Source of the DNA: Mastacembelus armatus
Lineage: Eukaryota; Chordata; Actinopteri; Synbranchiformes; Mastacembelidae
Reading direction: 5' to 3'
DNA length: 64,000 nt
Assembly (NCBI RefSeq): GCF_900324485.2
Contig: NC_046650.1
Coordinates: forward strand, 16,138,193 to 16,202,192
Shown here: positions 34,521-46,137 of the stretch, in pieces
How the letters are laid out: each line of letters opens with the position of its first letter
Position numbering within the stretch: position 1 is the first letter of the stretch
Notes under the pieces: model-generated
Seen by the model: the letters and a program-made list of their open reading frames with translations, nothing else
Told to the model about the DNA's origin: nothing
Databases searched by the model: none
Program-made: the position numbers and the translations under genes

Positions 34521-34844
34521 TCAACCTACAGTCTCTCTTGCTATTAGTCAGTTTTCAGGAACTGAGTCATTGACCAAAGTGTAGCTGCTGATTCACACAG
34601 GATGCTAGTTTAGTTTGTGGCCTCTTATTTGGTTAAACACTAGTGGGACCCTTTTTAGTACCATGTTCCTACTTTGTCATATATGAAATCACACCTCTAC
34701 AGCAGCATGATTGCCCTTTGAATTGTGTTTTAAAAGTACAAAACGTGCTTGTTGAATGTAACAACCTCTGAAAAGAGGATGATGATGAAAAAAAGTCTTG
34801 CCATTTTGAAACCCATAAGTAAATCTTATCAGACCGTATCAAAC

Positions 34845-34850
34845 TTTATT
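34845..34850 (-). terminator. Poly(A) signal of the 77-residue gene
   Basis: AATAAA on the minus strand, about 190 bases after the stop at 35039. It makes the three-exon model a self-contained transcript. Confidence 0.45.
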
Positions 34851-35038
34851 GCTTTAGCTTGTGGTTACAGAGCGACTATGCACAGTTTATCAGAAGTTAA
34901 TTTAGAGATAACATTGTCTGCAAACCAACACATCACTTTTTTTCTCAGACAACAAACAATTTCACTAAACAGATTCTCAAAGTATGTTTTACACAATTCA
35001 GCAAAATGTTGACACAACAAACCTGATACAAGATGAGT

Positions 35039-36611
35039 TTAACGTGCCAACAGGCACAAAACTAAGAACGCATAGACCAGGTGAGTGGGATTGAGGTAAG
35101 AGAAGGAAAAGTCAGTGGTAATCAGGGCTGAGGCACCTGTAGGTGAAGAAAGACAACAGGTAAACCATTAAAATGTAAGAGCATGGATGGAAAACTTAAT
35201 TTACGGAACATTTTACTATAAAAGGCCCAGTCACATTGAAGTGACAGATAGATACATTCAAATTTGGTAAAATTAGAACAACATGTTGCACAATTTGTTG
35301 TTTTTTGTTATGATATTTCATAATAAGTGAGGAGTCAACAGAATTCAGATTTTTTTATGTTTCATCAATCACCTCATAGCCTTTTGTGCTTGTTCTGACC
35401 CCACCATCTGTGTAAAACATATTTTACAGGAACACTTCACCCCAAAATATGAGGATTGTAATTTAATTGCAATTGTGGGTTTATTCATCAAATCACATTG
35501 TTTAAACTTTTATAGTACTCATGCAGTAGTAATACTAGCAGTAGTAAGTACTGTAGATGTCTATGTATCTTCAAGGTGCTTATTGACAGAAAGCAGAACA
35601 GATAAATTATCATCCGTTGATCTTTGCTATATTTCTATCCCATATGATGATGCTTCACTTTTAATGGTGCCAGGATAAAGTTTTTATAGATGATTATATG
35701 ATCTTGTTTAGCTGTTTGACTGGGCTTAATATAAACTTCCATTAAATCCAGTAAAGAGCCCGCCAAAGATCCTGATATGCAGCATTTATTATGTCAAAGA
35801 AATAAACTTAAAACCCTCACACACACAGAAGGTTAGGCCATTGCTTAAAAAATGGCAGAGGTTGAGGTTACCAGAAGAGCAGACTGGCTCATCTTCATCT
35901 GAATATGAGCCATCATCATCAGTAGGGGCATCGGCAGAACCTTCTTCCTCTGATGAAATTAGTGGGACAGCTACAGGAAAAAAGACAGAAAGAGGAATTT
36001 AAGTTTGAAACAACATACTGTACATTTATTTATTTTTTTTTATGTGAAACCTTGATTTGAAGTGAAGTTTACTTTTACCTCTTGTCATGGGATAAATGTC
36101 TGTAAGCTATGAGCAGTTCAATGAAAGATTGTTTCATTTGAATATTTAGATAAATGTTTAGTTATTTTTTTGGAGTATCTATGATAAGTGACGAGTCTGA
36201 GAAATAACAACAGAGTTCAGATTTTTACAGCCCGTAGTTTGTTCTGACCCACCAGTGTTAAACATATTTTACAGGAACATTTAATTCTGCAGCAGGGACC
36301 TTTCTGTGTGGCTGAGTGGTTAGCACTGTTGCCTCACAGCAAGAAGGTTCCTGGTTTGAAACCCATCAGGGACATTTCTGTTTGTAGCCTGCATGTTGTC
36401 CCTGTGCTTGAAATCTCAAGCTTGAAAGTTTATTCATTTCTTGACTGGATTTTGTTATTTAGTTTGAAATCATACTGATCAGATCCAGACGGTAACATAA
36501 TGAATTTTCAGATATTTTTCATATGTCCGCATGCCATTTAAAAACAAACTCAATGAAACAGAGTTCAGACTCACCGAGAGCCCAAAGGAGCAGATAGACC
36601 TTAATCATCAT
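35039..36611 (-). CDS. Small acidic, probably GPI-anchored peptide (77 aa)
   Basis: Exons 36611-36575, 35970-35872 and 35136-35039 (minus strand) join with phase-1 introns (ctcg|gtgagt, cctgtag, ttctg|gtaacc, cacctacag). The product begins MMIKVYLLLWALGAVPLISS (signal), continues with a strongly acidic run (EEEGSADAPTDDDGSYSDED, then EPVCSSGAS) and ends FSYLNPTHLVYAFLVLCLLA plus R and a stop. A small residue cluster followed by a spacer and a C-terminal hydrophobic tail is the layout of a GPI-attachment signal, as in CD52 or CD24. Alternatively, exons 1 and 2 are an alternative start of the mucin-like gene downstream, whose first exon begins MIKSW. AATAAA follows at 34850. I do not know a named relative. 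The phases fit, but the third exon rests on one acceptor and an open frame. Confidence 0.5.
36306..36415 (+). repeat. 5' fragment of the gatg-tailed dispersed repeat
   Basis: Matches the start of the element at 13195 ('gttgcctcacagcaagaagg', 'ttcctggtttgaaacccatc') and stops after about 110 bases. Confidence 0.75.
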
Positions 36612-36619
36612 CACCTCCT

Positions 36620-37500
36620 CTTATTTTGTCGTCTTCTTTTTCTGCAAGCTGCAGGTGAATAACTCAGATCACCAAAGGTTTACCCACGGACTGTGTCATG
36701 CCACATCAGTTACTGTCTATATGTACTGAGGATGAGAACAGGAAATTGTTGAGCGGACAAAGCAGGAGATCTGTCAAATCAAATCTGCAGAATTAGCACA
36801 TGTTAATCTTAAAAAGAACTGTGAAAAAGTTTTAGGAACTAAAACTGATGATGCTTTTAGAAATAATGTCATGGATATTTTAAGTTACTTTCATACAAGG
36901 TGCAGTTAAGAGAAAAACTAAAGCACTTTTTGTTTTTACCATATTTTGTCTTAAAACAGCACCACTTCCTTCTCTGTTTTGTGGATTTAGGCTGTCTCAG
37001 GTTCTCTTTATTTTCATCCCAAACTGACTTCTTGAGATTAAAAGTGAACAAACTTAGGGTGATAGTCAGAAACCCTGAACTGGACTTTTACATTTAGGAC
37101 CCTTGAAATTGTTGCATTGCTTAAATAATAAAGAAATAAGAAAAAACAATGACGAAACAATCTACCACATATCTTATGATTTGATCAGGCAAAATTAGTT
37201 TAATATTTAGCATATGGGCAATAATTTCTCCCAAAGGGAGAGGCAAGGTTGTTCACCAGTAGGTGGCAGTCTGAACACTGACAATACTCATTGATAAAAA
37301 TCAATCAGTCTTTCTTGTTGAAATGGTAATGTTTTTGAAGAATCTGTTTTTTCTATATCCAAGATGTTTGGGTTTCACATGTCAGGTTTCCCATCCTGAC
37401 TATGATGTCGATTTAAAACGGCGACTTCAAGAGGTCCTTTGCATTTTTGAAATAAAACTCATTTCAACAAGTCCAAAGTTTTCAGAAAACAAAAATATAA
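36620..37500. other. Intergenic spacer, AT-rich
   Basis: Lies between the 5' end of the small gene (minus) and the 3' end of FHIP1A (minus). It should hold the promoter of the small gene just right of 36611. I see no other gene; open frames 36869-37097 overlap on both strands and have no support. Confidence 0.45.
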
Positions 37501-37507
37501 AAAACAA

Positions 37508-37513
37508 TTTATT
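37508..37513 (-). terminator. Poly(A) signal of FHIP1A
   Basis: AATAAA on the minus strand, about 330 bases after the FHIP1A stop codon. Confidence 0.45.
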
Positions 37514-37843
37514 TTGCAGTGATTTAGCTTTTAAATAATCTCCTTCAAATTGTTTTAGAAATATCGTCCACACTCACATGCAGGAAATATCAAAATTTTC
37601 AAGTGCTGCCAGGAATATATACATAGTGTTCATACATAGCCACTTAAACGATGCACACATGTTGTATTTCTCCTCAGTGACTAATATCATTGTTTTGCAT
37701 GTTTTGTGCGCAGTCTTTTAGAAACCTTCACTCTTCTGCTGGTATCCACTGATTGGCTCTGTGTTTTCAGTGGGGTCTTGTTCTTGGGCACATCAATGGT
37801 AATTTCTGATCTGGACCGGCGATTCCAACCCTCATCTCGCAGC

Positions 37844-40800
37844 CTACTCCTCTGCAGTGCAGTCCAGTGTGATGCTGTGCTCCTGGGCAATGGCGGCTAG
37901 CTCTTTGAGGAACTCGGCGTACAGGGCGATGGCGAACACTCGGCTCTTGGCTTGTGGGGGAATAGGAGGACAGGGTGGCAAGACGCCAAGAGGAGGGAGA
38001 GCCAGAGCGTTTCTTATAGAGCCGTTTGGAAGAGATGGATCCAGGATGATGTTGCTGCTGTGAGACTGCAGGCACTCTATGACAGACATGAGGAAATATT
38101 AGACTGTCATTGCCTCACCGTGCTTCAGACAGATTATCAAAGTGTGATGTCCAAAATCTGTTTACCAGCACTTCTAAAACTGCCAAATCAATATTTTATA
38201 CCTTGTTTTCTTGGCTCCTGGAGTCACTGCTAACCATCTCCTGGCTATAACTTTATATGTAAATGATGCATACATATTTCCCATACTAAAAATAACACCG
38301 CTACTGTTCTGCTTTTCTACAAGAACTGGTAATACTGTACTGCTTAGCTAAGAGGAAAACTGAGGCAGTTTTCCATCCTGCAGGGGAGGAACCCTTCAGT
38401 ATCTTATTTGTGTGTGTTTTTAACCTCTAAACTTGCTGTCTTGGTCTTTAGCCAACAAGAACCTCCAGGCCTGAGTGACCAAGGCAGGATACTCTGGCCT
38501 GGCTGCCACGTAGCGCTCGATCTGAGCACGCACCGATACCAGCACCTACAGAGGCACACAGGAACGATAGTATGCATAAAGTATAAATTAAATACTGATA
38601 AGAATGCTGTAAGAAAGCCAGTCAGACATTTATAACGTGTGGATATTACCTGGTACACTGTGCGTACGTTGGGCTGGGTGTGTGCTGAATCTGTGCTGAG
38701 CAGGAAGGATCTCAGCAGGGGTTGTGGATATGATGCCAGCTGGGCCAGGATGCCTGTCACCAGCAGATTCACAGCTATGGAGTTTTCCAGAAGGTTCTCG
38801 AGACGGGACAACAGGACACTGATGAATGGACCTGGGGGACCATGGGAAACTATAGATTAGTCTAAAAATGTTTAATTTTAAGGCCACTTAAATTTTTGTA
38901 TTGGGAAGCTTCTGTACTCAGGCCATCATCTAATGTACTCAGTGCTTGAAAACACCCACCTGTAAATGGAACTTCATGCCTCCTGTTGCTTTTCTTATTG
39001 CTGCTATTCTCCTGTGCCAGCTCTTCTTCTTCTTCCTGTTCCATCACTACTTCCTCTCCTTCCACGTCTCCATCATCCCATGTAGAGGTAAAAACTAATT
39101 CTTCCAAGAGCTCCTCCTCATCCTCTTGCAGTTTTTGCCTCAGCGCTTGGACCCGGTTCCTGAATGAGTTGATGTCATCTGTGATGTTGTCCCCATCTGG
39201 CTCCACCCCCAGAGAGAGCATAAGTTCGTGGTACTGGGACAAGAAGTCATTATTGGTGACTTGGATATCAGGTAGACTTGATGATTTGATATCATTTTCA
39301 AGAAGTTCTGAAGGATGAAATTCAGAATAGCTGTTTGCGTTTGCCACTAAACATGGCCTGGGATGTTGTGTGTTGTGATGTGTAGGCTGCTGATTTGTTG
39401 GATGCATGTTGTTGATAATGGTTACCAAGTCGCTGAGGTTGCCGCTTTGCTTGAAAAGCTTCCCATCATCCTCGGCATCATAACATTCGGCGATGACGTG
39501 ATTTTTTGCATTAAAACCATTGGTGAAAAACTGACGTCCCCTCAGCTTTAATTGGGCAACTACACTGTTTTTCTTAGCTTGTCCTTCCTCCTTTCTTGTC
39601 CCTGTATCCCTTCCACAGTCCTCACTATTGCTTGTCTCCTTCCCATAATCCTCTCTCATTCTTCTTTCCTCTTTCCCTCCATCTTCACTCCTCCTCCTTG
39701 TTGACATAATGTTATTAATGGTTTCCATTACTGTCCACCCCGTTGTTGTTAAAACTGTTGTTATTGTTGGTGTTGTCGGCACTCGATCATTTGCAGTGCT
39801 TCCACAGTTCATTCGATTCGCAGCCATGATCTGGTCCAAAATGGCCGTCGTCGTATCTTTCTGGGCAACAAGATCATAGACCAGAACATCATCCTGAAAC
39901 TCAGATTCTTCTACATATGAGCCTTGCACCAGTTTGGTCGCAGTGCGTCGCATTTCTTGGATGTGTTGTGGAGGTAGCTGGGTGGGTGGCGGTGTAGACC
40001 TACCCACAGTTACACCCCCATTGGCTACTGTTGTATTTGTAACCACTGGGAAAGAGGGTTCATCATCTGCAAAAATGTCATCCCACTCTAGCTCCAAAGC
40101 AGAGTTGGCTCGTCCTGCCTGGTTGCCCGTAGAGATGGTATCTGAGGAGGACGAGGTTGGGGAGAGGGCAAAGGGGGGAGGAGTGATGACCAAAGAGCAG
40201 GTGGAGTTACTCTTCCCCCGCTGTATGATCTCTTCCTCATCTTCTGTGTCATCACCTGGTGTTTCAGATCGGTATTGTTTAGACGGAGGATCGATCCCGT
40301 CATATGGAGCCGACCAGAGCCGACATGCCCTACAGGAAAACAAAACTCCCCATAAACGATGAAGATATTTTAAACAACGTTTTACTCTGAGGATCACCTG
40401 AGTGCCTTTATCAGCTTTTACTGCATGTGTAGCGCCTTTTGGACATGTAAGGCTGTAGTTTCAGTGTTTGTTGTTGGGCCAAGTCAGGCATATTTTAAAC
40501 CTCTCACATGATAACATCCTGAAAGTAGACTACTTCTAGGTTTGTTAGAGCAGAAGTACTGACACAAGATATTATATAAGCTTCTTTTGATATGCCACTG
40601 GTTTTTGAATGCAAAATTGGTCTGCAAGTATTTGAAAGCAGAAGTGACATTTTCATTCAAAGTGTCATGGGTTTTGCATTTAATCCTGGCCTTCAAATGT
40701 AATACTAAAGGTGTCCCAGCAGATGTCACCAAACACTTCACAGCGGTCCAGGGCTGCGCTCTGATGTGGGGAGTGCTAATGTGGAAAGCTGTTTCCTGGT

Positions 40801-43800
40801 TAGTCTCCATATCTCTTGAATGAGACTATTATTTGATGTATTATTCCAATACCAGAAGTAAAGACACTAACCTGTGAGATGTGGAGATGGCCTGGCGGGC
40901 ATCCCAGAGGTAGTGAAGGTAATTTACATCCATCAGAAAGTCTGAACCTCGACAGTAACCCACACTGTCTGACACTGACAGATCTGACACACAGAAAATG
41001 CAAGTTTGCATATACATTTTTAAGAATATTTACTTGTGTATTTTAGTTAGTACTCACCTGCGCCTTTAGGCCAATGGATGTGTTCAGAGTGTGAGTTTGT
41101 GTTGTGAAGATACATGGGGCACCAGGAGGGCATGAGCAGCAGGAAGGATGCAGCACTGGAGGAGTAACAGTCTCTCTGCTTTAAGGAGGAGCGCTGCTTC
41201 CTGCTCAGGTGGCTGCAAGGAATCAAATATCTGAGGACACAAAATGCATCCTTCAGGTGAGATAACATGGTATATTTATAGGCACATCTGTGAGCTTCTG
41301 TGACACCCCGACCTTCTTGTTAGACCCACCTGAATATGAGCTGCAGCATAACGTCTTCACAGAAGAGACCAATCAGAGTCCTGAACAGAGACAGTGACAC
41401 CGTACCCAACTGATGGACACGAAAGGTGAAAAGCCAAGTCATGCATCAGTAATTACAGAGCATGAAGCAACTTCAGATGGCAAGAAGATATGTACGCCTT
41501 ACCTGGAAAGGTGTGTTGACCCTGCTGACCAGTGTGTCCAGGATGTGCACGTTGTCATGTGTGTGCAACAGGATGAAGGACAGGAAGGTCTGGAGGAGGG
41601 CGGTCTCAGAGATGGAGCGCAGGAACAAATCGAGGTACGCTGTGGTGGTCATCACCTCCTCCACAGTCAGCTACATAGACACATTTCATTGATACTTTTT
41701 TAACTTCCTTTAAGTCAAATTTCACATGCAGGACTTTACTGCTGGAGAATTTTAGGCATTTCCCTTTTTTTTTAACTCAAGTGACATACTTGAGTAATAC
41801 TTCTTCCAGCACTGGTGAGCACCACACAGCCAAAGTCCTATCAGCATCAGGTTATCAGGGAGTACCAGTAGTGGTGTGTTTTCATACCTTGTGCAGAGCT
41901 GGAGCCAGAACAGGCACCAGGAAGCCATTGTTAATGTAACCTAACAACTGAGTCCGGATGGTGGGATGAGCAACCTGAGTGAAACAGATACAGAGAGAGT
42001 GACTGTTAAATGCTTTCTTTAATCAGCTGCAATGCTATCTGTAGCTTTTTGTGTATTACCTTGATCACAGCACTACAGAAGTCCAGTGAGTGTAGGAAGT
42101 GGACGAGGGCTGGAACCTGTCGGCCCAAACATCGAGTAAGATCTCAAAAATCGTTTAGTTAATTCGGACATTGATGGTGATATTAGTGTGGTCATCGTGG
42201 TTACCTGCTGCCAGTCGGCCTGGTCCAGGCAGTGCCAGTCTTCACTATAAACCTGCAGCCTGGCTGGAAGGGATGAGTACAGACCAGACAGACCTGTAGC
42301 CAGCACCTGTGAACACACACACACCTTCAGCACTTGGATACAGGTAAGGTTGTGTACGCACAAACACACAGGCTTTTATGGAAATTAAATCCCAGTGCAG
42401 ATTATTGTGTTTCACTGATGAATCTAAATGATTTATTAAAGGGATAGGTCCATATTTTGTGCAAATGTCTGTGGGGTAAAATATAAAGCTCTGGATGTAG
42501 CTGAATATATTAGCTTAAATTCTGGAAAACAAAGTATCATCAGCAATAACATGAATATAAATAAATATTTGAATAGCAGTGGTCAAAAACAGCTGCAGTC
42601 TTGAGTCTTGGTAACAATCAGACAGCTGACCAATCACATGCAGACTTACTAATCTGTCTCTGTGTATGAGCCAGTGTCGCGCTGATTTACTAATCTGCTC
42701 TCTACATAAAGATTGAGGTCAGAGTGTGGTCACATGGGCTTAAATCTGACACACACACACACTCACACACGTACACAGGTGGCACGTGCTTCAGTGTCTT
42801 CGCTGAATATAGTCGGCCTGCCTCTCCACATAAACACAGTGAAACCTGCCACAATGAGTGTAGGTTATTATTTTACCATCATTAAGATTTTATTGATTAT
42901 GGTTTTTATATCTTTTTAATTTGATTAAAATCGAGCAGCTAACATCCTAACTTAAGATTAATGTGTTGTTGTTGTTATTGTGAGCATGTTAGTGTTTATT
43001 ACAACCACTGACATGTCCACTTCCCCCTATACATTAGCCACTTTCTTTCCCTTCTCCCTCGTTTTATACAAATATATGAATAAAACAGGACTTGTTCCTT
43101 TATTCCTCATCTCATTTTTAACTTGACACCCTACCCTATGTCTTTCATTACATGCAACTTATTACTGCCACCCTTTCATTAGTGTCTCTGTCTGTTACAC
43201 ATTAACACTCCCAGAGGATACAGTATGAGCTCATTAGTTTATTACATAACATGTGTTAATGAGATTACAATGCAATGGAGATGAATGGAGAGAAGGACTT
43301 GTATGCATTGTGACCAAAGGAGAAAAAAGCTCTAGCAATCTCATTCATAAAAAATACCAGTAAACAGAAGGGAATGAAGGAGTCAGTGTTTTTATCTTGT
43401 TACCCTCCCAAGCTGTTAAGATTATTTTTTAAATGTTTTTTTTGGAGAATTGAACAGTTTTCCTACTTCACTGCAAACACACAGATGCCCTTTTTAATAC
43501 AGGCATACATTTGGGAGGTATGTAGAGATTAACCTAGTTTAGCTCAGCTAATGGGGGTCTAAGTGTGATAAACCTCCAGCTCTGATTAGGAAATACCTTT
43601 AAAGTCTTCACACATGTATGACTGGTCCAACTAACCTGTGTGATATAATTCACAAATATTTAAAGTCTCTTATTGGACCAGAGCGTTGAGTTGTTTTGTG
43701 CACCTGCTGCAACATGGACAAAAACAATCACAAAACAATCTTTTTTTACGATTTAAAGATTTTTTTTATGAGATTCTGAAACAGATCAAATAAAACCAGG

Positions 43801-46128
43801 ACGTTTATTGAGATACTGTTCTTGTTTCCCTCAACGTTTTTTCATAAAAGGCATGTTTATTGTACATCAGGCAACACAGGGACTGGAGAGTGCAGCAATT
43901 AGCCAGTGGGCTTATCTCTGTGATCCACATCTACTGAGACAAGTTGTTCTCGAACACATCCTTGACGTTTCCAACACTGGTAGACACACTGAGAGACATA
44001 AGTTGGCCATGAAACAAGCAGAGGCTCTGTCTCCTCAGTTATCTTAGAATGAGGCATCAAGGTTCAGTGATGAAGGACGCAGACTGTCCTGAATGTGACT
44101 CAGCACTGCCTATAGATCAAAACGTCCCTCGCTGCAGAGAGAAGTCTTTGCTCATGTCTGTCTGTAAACTAGCAGAGGTTCTTTGTGTGTGTGTGTGTGT
44201 GTGTGTGCGTGTGTGTGTGTGTGTGCGCGCTCACTGGACAGAAGTAGGTGTTCTCTGCGATGTGCTGAGCCACTCGAGGCTCCGAGGCTGACAGGGACAT
44301 GATGAGCAGGAGAGCATCTCTGGCCTGCTGACCGACCGAACCCTGTCTGAGAGATAAGGAGGGTCGTCAGTGTGTTTGTACGACACTGCATGTGGATTTA
44401 CATTGAACTGAATTCTTATGTTGTGTGTCACAATGCAGTGTATACCTGTGAGTATATGGGATGAGCAGGGAAAAAAGAAGGAAGTTGGCGGCTCCCTGGT
44501 CCTCACTGGTGTGGAAGAACAGCTCGAGCACTGAGGGGTCTTTGACCAGGGCCACACACAGCTGGTTCAACAGGAGGACCAGCTCCGCCTCCACCACGCC
44601 GCCACAGTCTGAGGAGAGGACACAGGTGATTAACTAACCTGGTGACTGATTCAGCACCTTACCGCCTGCATTGCAGCATGTGAAACCACTTCCTAATTAA
44701 ACACCTAAAACCCATTAGATGTTATTAGACAGCTTAACCAGCTCCAGGACGCCGTCAGTGATTTTTAAACTGCTTAGATAGTTTAAGGAAAGGACAAAGA
44801 AATCCATGACAGTGACGACTTCACTTGACACTTCAACTTTTTTCTTGGTTTAGCTTCAGCTGTTAAACTCAGCTTGCAAACAAAGAATTCAAATTTCAGG
44901 ACATTTCAACCTGTTTTCAGTGTCATATTTAACAGTATATATAAGAATCTGAATTGTTCCTTAACCAGTCGCACCACTGACTCACCAGTTCCAGCTCCAG
45001 CGCAGGAGGCCAGTAGCATCATGAGTGGCCTGAGAACAGGTTTATGGTGTAGTAGAGGCTGTTTGGCCTGAGACAGAAGCATCTGGTACATCCTGAGCTG
45101 CTCCAGCTTCATGTCCTCAGTAAACTGTCTCCTCAGACTCCACAGAAACAGCCTCTCCATCACACCCTCCAGAACCACAAACTCCAGGATCGGGCCCATC
45201 GCTCCTCCTAGTAGCAGTGCATAAGAGGCATCAGAGCAAATACAAGACAACAGTGTAGCATGAAAAAACACGCTTTTATTCATCTCTTACCTTGTCCTGC
45301 CTCTTCCTCCATCAGCAGGAACAGCATGTGTTCCACGTAGTTCTGGACAGCGCTGGCCTCGTCTGCTGGGATTGGACCAAGACGTAAGGCTCCGGAGCTG
45401 CTGCTGTGACCTGAGAGGAAACTCAACGCACTGCTGCCGCTACGACCCGGCTCGTGTTTCTCCAGGATCTTCACCACCTGAAGAAGGGAAACCTTTTCAG
45501 CAGTATATGTGTTTCCATCCACTTTTTTATCAGCATTTATAATTTCCATCTCAAAAACTGAGCAAATATTGGAAATGTAAAAAAATTTATTATTGCACAA
45601 GCATTTTATGTTTCATAAATAATTTACACTTATAAACAGGAACAGTTTCATTGTTGTCACAAATGTAAAGTCTGGTAGACATCAGTGGGAGGGCTGAATG
45701 AATGAAAAGGGAGAGGGAGAAAGAGAAGAACGTAATTCACTGTCTGGACTTGTGTTAACCTTTGACCTCAACTGCTTCAGACAAAGACCACACACACACA
45801 GACTTGGAGGGTGTGTGGGTTTTCTTGGCCACTGTAGAGAGAGGTTTGTTCTCAATGGATCCTGTGTTTAAGGGCCAAAGTCTGGGTCAGTAATGCACAC
45901 ACACAATCACACACTGTGTCTGCGAAACATTATGAGGAAAATAGGACAGAGTGATGAAAGAGCGACAAATAAAAACTGGGAGGGACTTAAGTCTGGAGAA
46001 TGGTTGGCAGATGACTTCATTACCTGGGCCCAGTGGTTCTTGAACACAATCATACAGGTCTCAGAGTCCACCCCTCTTAAGGTGAGTGACTTCTTGCAGT
46101 TGCCCCCGACAAGCACAGAGGCCATCAT
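37844..46128 (-). CDS. fhip1a: FHF complex subunit HOOK-interacting protein 1A
   Basis: Sixteen coding exons join in phase to 1,157 residues: 46128-46024, 45477-45291, 45207-44986, 44608-44446, 44346-44235, 42306-42205, 42116-42060, 41974-41888, 41670-41503, 41409-41330, 41230-41058, 40983-40872, 40329-38960, 38831-38650, 38545-38425, 38076-37844. FHIP proteins join AKTIP/FTS and HOOK proteins and link early endosomes to dynein-dynactin. Family landmarks are ETCMIVFKNHWAQ near residue 24, QNYVEHMLFLLMEEE, AMGPILEFVV, FHTSEDQGAANFL, ENTYFCPVLATGLSGLYSSL, EEVMTTTAYLDLFLRSISE and, after the long acidic exon 13 (about 457 residues, low complexity, Ser/Thr/Glu-rich), the conserved block LLSRLENLLENSIAVNLLVT, QLASYPQPLLRSFLLST. 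The C-terminus ends EFLKELAAIAQEHSI. The N-terminal MMASV and RGVDSETCMIVFKNHWAQ fit FHIP1A (FAM160A1) better than FHIP1B, as does the neighbour SH3D19. Slightly longer than mammalian FHIP1A (about 1,040), chiefly in exon 13. Confidence 0.95.
42745..42772 (+). repeat. (CA)n-rich microsatellite in FHIP1A intron
   Basis: Short imperfect run of ca/cacac units. Confidence 0.8.
44183..44228 (+). repeat. (GT)n microsatellite next to an FHIP1A splice donor
   Basis: A GT/GC run on the plus strand reaches to within about seven bases of the exon 5 donor (intron starts at 44234 on the minus strand). Confidence 0.92.
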
Positions 46129-46137
46129 TTTGATTGT

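Larger units (their letters stand above)
42380..44230. other. Largest FHIP1A coding-region intron
   Basis: The 1.9-kb intron between exons 5 and 6 is mostly AT-rich with no gene. A plus-strand frame at 43808-44047 is open but has no splice context or resemblance I trust. Confidence 0.5.

Noticed and set aside
38986-40362. Plus-strand frames of 60-142 residues
   Set aside because: Antisense shadows of the long FHIP1A exon 13.
43808-44047. 79-residue plus-strand frame in an FHIP1A intron
   Set aside because: No splice context and no resemblance I can defend; may be a transposon scrap.
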